Assembly (NCBI RefSeq): GCF_033958435.1
Contig: NC_134138.1
Location: 180,094,798-180,158,797, forward strand
Source: Carettochelys insculpta
Lineage: Eukaryota; Chordata; Testudines; Carettochelyidae
Reading direction: 5' to 3'
Length of the DNA stretch: 64,000 nt
Shown: in pieces, positions 58,347 to 64,000 of the stretch
Numbering within the stretch: the stretch's first letter is position 1
Layout: each line of letters opens with the position of its first letter
Made by a program: the position numbers and the translations under genes
Notes under the pieces: model-generated
What the model was told of the DNA's origin: nothing
Database searches by the model: none
What the model saw: only the letters and a program-made list of their open reading frames with translations

Positions 58347-58456
58347 GAGGTGGGGGAAAGCCGATTGGTGCGGGGGAGCACCTGGATCGGACGGAGACTT
58401 CTCTTACACGAGGCTCCATAGACAGGGATTCCCTAGAAGTTAGTCAGATAGGGAAC

Positions 58457-61354
58457 GTGGGAAATAATATATGGGCAAGATCAGATGTGAAACAATCGTG
58501 CATAAAAAAATCCACCACGTCTGTGAAAGGCGGACATATAAATAGTGGTAGTTTTCTAACATGCTTTTACACTAATGCTAGGAGTCTGTCTAATAAGATG
58601 GGTGAACTGGAGTACCTCATATCAAAGGAGGAAGTTGACATAATAGGCATCTCAGAAACATGGTGGAATGAGGACAATCAGTGGGACACTATCATACCGG
58701 GATATAAATTATATCGGAAAGACAGAACAGGTCGTGCGGGTGGCGGAGTGGTACTATATGTGAAGGATAATATAGAATCAAATGAAGTAAAAATCCTAAA
58801 GGAATCAAAATGTTCCATAGAATCATTATGGATAACAATTCATTCCTCTAATATGAATATGGCATTAGGAATATATTACCGACCACCTAACCAGGACAGT
58901 GATAGTGATGCTGAAATGTTAAGGGAGATTAGAGAGGCTATCAAAATAAAAAACACAGTAATAATAGGAGATTTCAATTATCCCCATATTGATTGGGTGC
59001 ATGTCACCTCAGGACGGGATTCAGAGATTAAATTTCTTGATGCCTTAAATGACTGCTTCTTGGAGCAGCTAGTACAGGAACCCACAAGGGGAGAGTCGAT
59101 TCTCGATCTAGTCTTGACTGGAACGCAGGATCTGGTCCAAGAGGTAACTGTTACTGGACCGCTTGGAAATAGTGACCACAATATAATAACTTTTAATATT
59201 CCTGTGTTGGGAAGAACACCGCAGCGGTCAAACACTCTGGCATTTAATTTCAAAAAGGGGAATTACACTAAAATGAGGAAGCTAGTTAAACAGAAACTAA
59301 AAGGTAGAGTAATTAAACTAAAATCCCTGGAAGCTGCATGGAAACTGTTTAAAGACACCATACTAGAGGCCCAACTTAAATGTATACCCCAAATGAAAAA
59401 ACACAGTAAGAGACCTAAGAAAGAACCACCATGGCTAAACAGCCATGTTAAAAAGGCAGTGAGAGAGAAAAGGGCAGCTTTTAAAAAGTGGAAGTCAAAT
59501 CCTAGTGAGGAAAATAGAAAGGAACATAAACACTCCCAAATTAACTGTCATAATGTAGTAAGAAAAGCCAAAAAAGAGTTTGAGGAACAGCTAGCCAAAA
59601 ATTCAAAAAACAATAGTAAAATGTTTTTTAAATACATTAGAAGCAGGAAGCCTGCTAAAAAAGCAGTGGGGCCCTTGGATGATAAAGATATAAAAGGAGC
59701 GATCAGGGAAGACAGTGCCATTGCGGAGCGATTAAATGATTTCTTTGCTTCAGTCTTCACGGCTGAAGATGTTACAGAGGTTCCTAAATCTGAGCCAGCC
59801 TTTTTAGGCGACAAATCTGAGGAACTCACTCAGATTGAAGTGACATTAGAGGAGGTTTTGGAATTAATTGATAAGCTGAATAGTAACAAGTCTCCAGGAC
59901 CAGATGGCATTCACCCAAGGGTTCTGAAAGAACTCAAATGTGAAATTGCGGAGTTATTAACAGTGGTTTGTAACCTATCCTTTAAATCCACTTTGGTACC
60001 AAATGACTGGAAGACGGCCAATATAACACCAATATTTAAAAAAGGCTCTAGAGGAGATCCTGGCAATTATAGACCGATAAGTTTAACATCAGTACCAGGT
60101 AAATTAGTAGAAACACTAGTAAAGAGTAAAATTGCAAGGCACATAGAAGAGCACGAATTGTTGGGCAAAAGTCAGCATGGTTTCTGCAGAGGGAAGTCGT
60201 GTCTGTCTAATCTATTAGAATTCTTTGAAGGGGTTAATAAACATGCGGACAAGGGGCACCCAGTGGACATAATATACCTAGATTTCCAGAAAGCCTTTGA
60301 CACGGTCCCACACCAAAGGCTTTTATGTAAATTAGGTGGTCATGGGATAGGAGGAAAGGTCCTTTCATGGATCGGGAATTGGTTAAAAGACAGAAAACAA
60401 AGGGTGGGAATAAATGGTAAATTTTCACAATGGAGGGGGGTAACTAGTGGTGTTCCCCAGGGCTCAGTCCTGGGACCGATCCTGTTCAACTTGTTCATCA
60501 ATGATCTAGAAAATGAGGTAAGCAGTGAGGTGGCAAAGTTTGCAGATGACACCAAGTTGTTCAGGACAGTCAAAAGCAAAAGGGATTGTGAAGAACTACA
60601 AAAAGATCTCAGCAAACTGAGTGATTGGGCAGCAAAATGGCAAATGAAATTTAATGTGGGTAAGTGTAAGGTAATGCATGTTGGAAAAAATAACCCAAAT
60701 TACACGTACTACATGATGGGGTCAAATTTAGCTACGACAGATCAGGAAAGGGATCTTGGAGTTATAGTGGATAGTTCTCTGAAGACATCCACGCAGTGTG
60801 CAGCGGCAGTTAGTAAGGCAAATAGGATGTTAGGAATTATTAAAAAAGGGATCGATAATAAGACAAAAGATATCATACTTCCCCTATATAAAACTATGGT
60901 ACGCCCACATCTCGAGTACTGCGTGCAGATGTGGTCTCCTCACCTCAAAAAAGATATATTGGCATTAGAAAAGGTTCAGAAAAGGGCGACTAAGATGATT
61001 AGGGGCTTGGAAAGGGTCCCATATGGGGAGAGGCTAGAGAGACTGGGACTTTTCAGTTTGGAAAAGAGGCGATTGAGGGGCGATATGATAGAGGTATATA
61101 AAATCATGAATGGTGTGGAGAAAGTGAATATAGAAAAATTATTTACCTTTTCCCATAATACAAGAACTAGGGGACACCAAATGAAATTGATGGGTAGTAG
61201 GTTCAAAACTAATAAAAGGAAATTTTTCTTCACACAGCGCACAGTCAACCTGTGGAACTCCTTGCCCGAGGAGGCTGTGAAGGCCAGGACTCTATTAGGG
61301 TTTAAAAAAGAGCTTGATAAATTTTTGCAGGTCAGGTCCATAAATGGCTATTAG
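58457..61354 (+). CDS. CR1 ORF2 endonuclease-reverse transcriptase
   Basis: 965 codons, uninterrupted. The N-terminal apurinic-type endonuclease (about residues 35-250) shows [21 protein letters not shown] (Glu67), GDFN (171-174, Asp172 and Asn174) and SDHN (239-242, Asp240 and His241), the expected catalytic residues. The reverse transcriptase (about 470-780) shows [15 protein letters not shown] (Asp609), [10 protein letters not shown] and FADD (695-698, Asp697 and Asp698). A C-terminal part (about 780-965) continues with [13 protein letters not shown] and [12 protein letters not shown]. The protein nicks target DNA and primes reverse transcription of the element RNA there. Length is normal for CR1. 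All motifs are intact, so it is probably functional; only expression data or an assay would show that. The exact start is uncertain: the first Met precedes the endonuclease by about 35 residues. Confidence 0.95.
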   Translation: MGNNIWARSDVKQSCIKKSTTSVKGGHINSGSFLTCFYTNARSLSNKMGELEYLISKEEVDIIGISETWWNEDNQWDTIIPGYKLYRKDRTGRAGGGVVLYVKDNIESNEVKILKESKCSIESLWITIHSSNMNMALGIYYRPPNQDSDSDAEMLREIREAIKIKNTVIIGDFNYPHIDWVHVTSGRDSEIKFLDALNDCFLEQLVQEPTRGESILDLVLTGTQDLVQEVTVTGPLGNSDHNIITFNIPVLGRTPQRSNTLAFNFKKGNYTKMRKLVKQKLKGRVIKLKSLEAAWKLFKDTILEAQLKCIPQMKKHSKRPKKEPPWLNSHVKKAVREKRAAFKKWKSNPSEENRKEHKHSQINCHNVVRKAKKEFEEQLAKNSKNNSKMFFKYIRSRKPAKKAVGPLDDKDIKGAIREDSAIAERLNDFFASVFTAEDVTEVPKSEPAFLGDKSEELTQIEVTLEEVLELIDKLNSNKSPGPDGIHPRVLKELKCEIAELLTVVCNLSFKSTLVPNDWKTANITPIFKKGSRGDPGNYRPISLTSVPGKLVETLVKSKIARHIEEHELLGKSQHGFCRGKSCLSNLLEFFEGVNKHADKGHPVDIIYLDFQKAFDTVPHQRLLCKLGGHGIGGKVLSWIGNWLKDRKQRVGINGKFSQWRGVTSGVPQGSVLGPILFNLFINDLENEVSSEVAKFADDTKLFRTVKSKRDCEELQKDLSKLSDWAAKWQMKFNVGKCKVMHVGKNNPNYTYYMMGSNLATTDQERDLGVIVDSSLKTSTQCAAAVSKANRMLGIIKKGIDNKTKDIILPLYKTMVRPHLEYCVQMWSPHLKKDILALEKVQKRATKMIRGLERVPYGERLERLGLFSLEKRRLRGDMIEVYKIMNGVEKVNIEKLFTFSHNTRTRGHQMKLMGSRFKTNKRKFFFTQRTVNLWNSLPEEAVKARTLLGFKKELDKFLQVRSINGY

Positions 61355-61550
61355 CCAGGGATAAAGTATGGTGCCCTAGCCTTCATAACAAGGGCAGGAG
61401 ATGGATGGCAGGAGATAAATCACTTGTCTTCTGTTCTCCTTCTCTGGGGCACCTGGCATTGGCCACCGTCGGCAGATGGGATGCTGGGCTTGATGGACCT
61501 TTGGTCTGACCCAGTATGGCCATTCTTATGTTCTTATGTTCTTATGTTCT
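61355..61550 (+). other. CR1 3' UTR and octamer tail
   Basis: Carries the conserved CR1 3' sequence ('gatgctgggcttgatggacc', 'tttggtctgacccagtatgg'), the region recognised by the reverse transcriptase. It ends in three and a half ttcttatg units. The same 3' UTR, complemented, starts the old CR1 at 20617. Confidence 0.9.
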
Positions 61551-61744
61551 TAGCCTTGGAGTTTTGGCAGGCGCAGCCTGTTTCGCAGGTGATGTGAGTT
61601 GTTTTGCAGCTTTCACCTTGCACAGACCAGTTCTGGTATCTCTTGTTTGTTGGCAGCATGCTTCTGTATATGATTCCTCTGAGAGTTCACAGAGGGGTCG
61701 GACTGCTCTCATGAGACTGTTACAAAGTCTTCTCGCACCCTACA
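61551..61744 (-). mobile_element. solo LTR, right part
   Basis: Continuation of 56711-56998 after the CR1 insertion, beginning with the duplicated target 'tagccttggagt' and ending '...ctcgcaccctaca', then gtaat. The two parts give an LTR of about 480 bp. No internal retroviral sequence is present. Confidence 0.82.
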
Positions 61745-61749
61745 GTAAT

Positions 61750-62104
61750 CATATTGTTGAAAGAGAGGATATTTTTCACAGAGATTACCCAGAACTATTA
61801 TTTTTGCTTGTTCTTCCTCATCAGGTTTGTAGGAAATGGTTCTGGCATTTTTGTGGGAGGCAGCATTGTGAGGTGTGCTATAACAACCACCGTTTCCTAA
61901 TGGCTTTAAGCCTCACAGAAGGCCTAAAAGCCATACTGAGAAATGATGTCACAATAAAAAACAAAACTTGAGCTACAGTGTGGGTTAGAATCATGTTTCT
62001 ACTCTTGGTGTGGGGAGTGGAGGAAAGTGGAGAAAAAAATTCTTCCATAGTTCCTCCTTAGCCCAGAGGCATGCAGCTGTCAACAGATTCTGTAAACAAA
62101 AAAA
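61750..62104. other. unassigned sequence
   Basis: Short frames only. Part of 62050-62104 may belong to the E-family element whose left end is unclear. Confidence 0.35.
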
Positions 62105-62337
62105 ATCTGTGTAGAGGCTCTGTGGTGGCCTTCTCTTGATAGACAGGGCGTCCAGAACAATGGGCAGCCCTGTCTACTGTGCTTCCAGGTGCCTGTTTTG
62201 TCGAGAGAGCAGTCAGGCAGTCCAGGCACTCTGTCGACAGAGGGGAATGCACTTTCTATTGGCTTTTATGTGTGGCCGCACTCTGTACACAGAAGCTTTG
62301 TCAGGAAATCTCTTCTGACAGTGACTTCTGTCAACAG
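62105..62337 (+). mobile_element. family E DNA transposon copy 2, left part
   Basis: Aligns with E1 from about 31190: 'gtgtagaggctctg', 'gatagacagggc', 'ggcagccctgtct', 'ctctgtcgacagagg', 'cttctgtcaacag'. It is cut at 62337 by the Penelope-like element. The left end is not well defined. Confidence 0.65.
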
Positions 62338-63654
62338 TATCAGAGAGGTAGCTGAGTCAGTCTGAAGCTGATTTCAACAGTTTCCACCCGACCATCAACC
62401 TTAGCCTGGACCAGTCCATGCAAGAAATTCACTTCCTGGACACTACTGTGCAGATAAGCGACGGTCACATAAATCCCACCCTATACTGAAAACCCACGGA
62501 CCGCTATGCTTATCTGCATGCCCCCAGCTTCCATCCAGACCATACTACACGATCCATTGTTTACAGCCAGGCACTAAGATACAACCATATTTGCTCTGAT
62601 CCATCAGACAGAGACAAACATCTACAAGACCTTTACCAAGCGTTCCTCAAACTACAGTACCCACCTAAGGAAGTGAGGAAACAGATTAATAGAGCCAGAC
62701 GGATACCCAGAAGCCACCTGCTACAAGACAGGCCTTGCAAGGAAAACGAGAGAACACCACTGACCATCACATACAGCCCCCAGCTAAAGCCTCTCCAGCG
62801 CATCGTCAGCGATCTGCAACCTATCCTGAACAATGATCTTTCACTCTCACAGACGTTGGGAGGCAGGCCTGTCCTCGCCTATGGACAGCCTGCCAACCTT
62901 AAAGAAATCCTCACCAGCAACTACAAATCACAAACTAGCGACTCTAGGCCTGGAACCAGCCCCTGCAACAGTCCTCGCTGCCAACTCTGCTCACGTATCT
63001 ACACCAGTGACATCATCACAGGACCTAACACCAACTATACCATCAGGGGCTCCTTTACCTGCACATGTACTGATATAATATATGGCACTGCAATTTACAT
63101 TGGCCAAACTGGACAGTCTCTCCATAAAAGAATAAATGGACATAAATCAGGAATGGTAATGTAGAGAAGCCTGTGGGGGAACACTTCAGTTTCCCTGGAC
63201 ACTCAGTGGCAGATTTAAGGGTGACAGTCCTGAAACAAAGAAATTTCAAAAATCAAATGGAGATAGAAATCTCTGAGCTGCAATTTATTTTCAAATTTGA
63301 CTCCATTAACCATGGATTAAACAGAAACTGGGAGTGGCCCGCAGCTTACAAAGGCAGTTTCTCTGCTCTGGGTACTAATATCTCCCCATCACACTCTGAC
63401 AAAAGCTCAAATCCCCCTGTGTGATCTGACTTGTTTTTTCCTCTTTTGATAAGTACCGTTGATACTGGGCCATTTCCACCCTGCTGAATAGACCTTGTCA
63501 GCTCTGGCCCTCCCTCTTACTGGGACCCCACTCTTTAAATACGCCTCTGAAACCACCCCCCCAATCATGCATCTGATGAAGTGGGTCTTTGCCCATGAAA
63601 GCTAATGCTCCAAAATATCTGTTAGTCTATAAGGTGCCACAGGACTTCTTGTTG
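62338..63654 (+). mobile_element. Penelope-like retroelement, 5'-truncated
   Basis: 1317 bp flanked by an exact 12-bp duplication ttctgtcaacag (62326-62337, 63655-63666). It begins with 'tatcagagaggtagctgagt', part of the element terminal repeat. It then runs through the C-terminal part of the polyprotein (62395-63400) and ends with the other terminal module 'gaagtgggtctttgcccatg' and 'taaggtgccacaggacttct'. The short foldbacks at 19307 and 46184 consist of these terminal modules. Confidence 0.88.
62395..63424 (+). pseudogene. Penelope-like RT C-terminus with GIY-YIG endonuclease
   Basis: The frame from about 62410 reads FLDTTVQISDGHINP then a TGA at 62487-62489, then KPTDRYAYLHAPSFHP (RT thumb region). 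It stays open to 63164 (named frame 62673-63164). It continues with a Cys-containing segment CNSPRCQLC and TAIYIGQTGQSLHKRINGH, the GIY-YIG motif with its following Arg-rich helix. A frameshift near 63165 leads to 63173-63424 with VGEHFSFPGHSVADLRV and EIEISELQFIFKF, the rest of the domain. In intact elements the GIY-YIG part nicks target DNA for reverse transcription. One stop, one frameshift and loss of the N-terminal RT make this copy inactive. Confidence 0.85.
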
Positions 63655-63687
63655 TTCTGTCAACAGATCACTCTAGTGTAACTAGCC
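63655..63687 (+). mobile_element. family E DNA transposon copy 2, right end
   Basis: Resumes with the duplicated 'ttctgtcaacag' and ends 'ctctagtgtaactagcc', comparable to the E1 right end 'ctcatgtagacatagcc'. Confidence 0.65.
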
Positions 63688-64000
63688 ACAGAGAAACAAT
63701 ACAGACGTTTTCAGAGACATTGATAGATTGATAACGTAACTAAACTTAAAGGATTTTCAAAAGTTCCTAAGGGAATTTGGCACCAAGTCCTAATTAATTG
63801 CAACTGGATGATCTCTGCCAAATATGTAAATATACATTTGATATAAGTGAGAATCTTTCACATTTAGTTTTGATTCATAGGCAGGAGATGGCACAAAAAA
63901 CTACCATCATGTTAAATAAGATACGGATATCCCTGAGGAGCAACCTATAGATTTTGTGCTGGCTACTGAGAACTGTATAAAGAATAACACTCAACATAGT
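63688..64000. other. unassigned sequence to window end
   Basis: AT-rich, nothing recognised. Confidence 0.4.

Larger units (their letters stand above)
56999..61550 (+). mobile_element. full-length CR1 LINE retrotransposon
   Basis: 4552 bp with a 5' UTR, two open frames, a 3' UTR and a tail of (ttcttatg) repeats (61523-61550). It is flanked by tagccttggggt (56987-56998) and tagccttggagt (61551-61562), a 12-bp duplication with one mismatch. The 5' UTR holds (TTTG)n and (GGCA)n runs, then GC-rich sequence (57180-57340) likely to contain the internal promoter. Both frames are unbroken, so this is a recent copy that could be mobilisation-competent. It lies inside a solo LTR. Confidence 0.93.

Noticed and set aside
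1..64000. tRNA, rRNA or microRNA genes
   Set aside because: No cloverleaf or rRNA-like sequence was recognised beyond the tRNA-like head of the SINE at 28218. Hairpins present belong to foldback transposons.

Overview
The window looks like nuclear DNA from a turtle, probably a cryptodire. It is AT-rich, with one short spliced exon and no bacterial-type gene organisation. It is packed with CR1 LINEs, a tRNA-derived SINE resembling the turtle Cry I type, a Penelope-like element with a GIY-YIG domain, a DIRS-like tyrosine-recombinase remnant, hAT-type repeats, and many short DNA transposons whose ends read GGCTNNRTCTACAC or a close variant. The turtle assignment rests on recognising these repeat types, not on a database search.

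The only host coding sequence found is a 75-nt exon at 30401-30475 on the + strand. It has a strong polypyrimidine-AG acceptor and a GT donor. Its product carries an ILNQPLD core that matches the N-terminal part of thiamin pyrophosphokinase 1 (TPK1). The rest of the window is then most simply TPK1 intron. No other exon of the gene was recognised.

Layout. 1-6.9 kb: a hAT-type repeat, two F-family miniature elements, a pogo/Tigger-like element, a GC-rich repeat, a CR1 3' tail and a 431-bp foldback (B1). 6.97-10.3 kb: a DIRS-like element with a CCHC knuckle at one end and a recombinase remnant at the other, split by element A1. 11-17 kb: several miniature elements and a MIR. 18-25 kb: a minisatellite, a Penelope-type foldback, old CR1 copies, and a 1058-bp solo LTR inserted in one of them. 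26-39.5 kb: elements A3-A5, D2, E1, F3 and pogo-like elements around the TPK1 exon. 41.1-43.4 kb: an RTE-like LINE broken by element H, itself broken by foldback B2. 43.7-45.85 kb: a PIF/Harbinger transposase gene with an intact DDE triad but a frameshift. 45.85-50.4 kb: a decayed CR1 carrying later insertions. 52.8-54.4 kb: foldback B3 and a hAT element. 56.7-61.75 kb: a 482-bp solo LTR (5-bp duplication) interrupted by a complete CR1 (12-bp duplication, one mismatch) with both ORFs open. 62.1-63.7 kb: an E-family element interrupted by a Penelope-like element (exact 12-bp duplication).

The genes do not form a pathway. The best material is the nested insertion record, the intact CR1, and a set of miniature element families that share near-identical termini and 3-bp target duplications and may have used the same PIF/Harbinger-type transposase. 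No previously undescribed biological system could be demonstrated.
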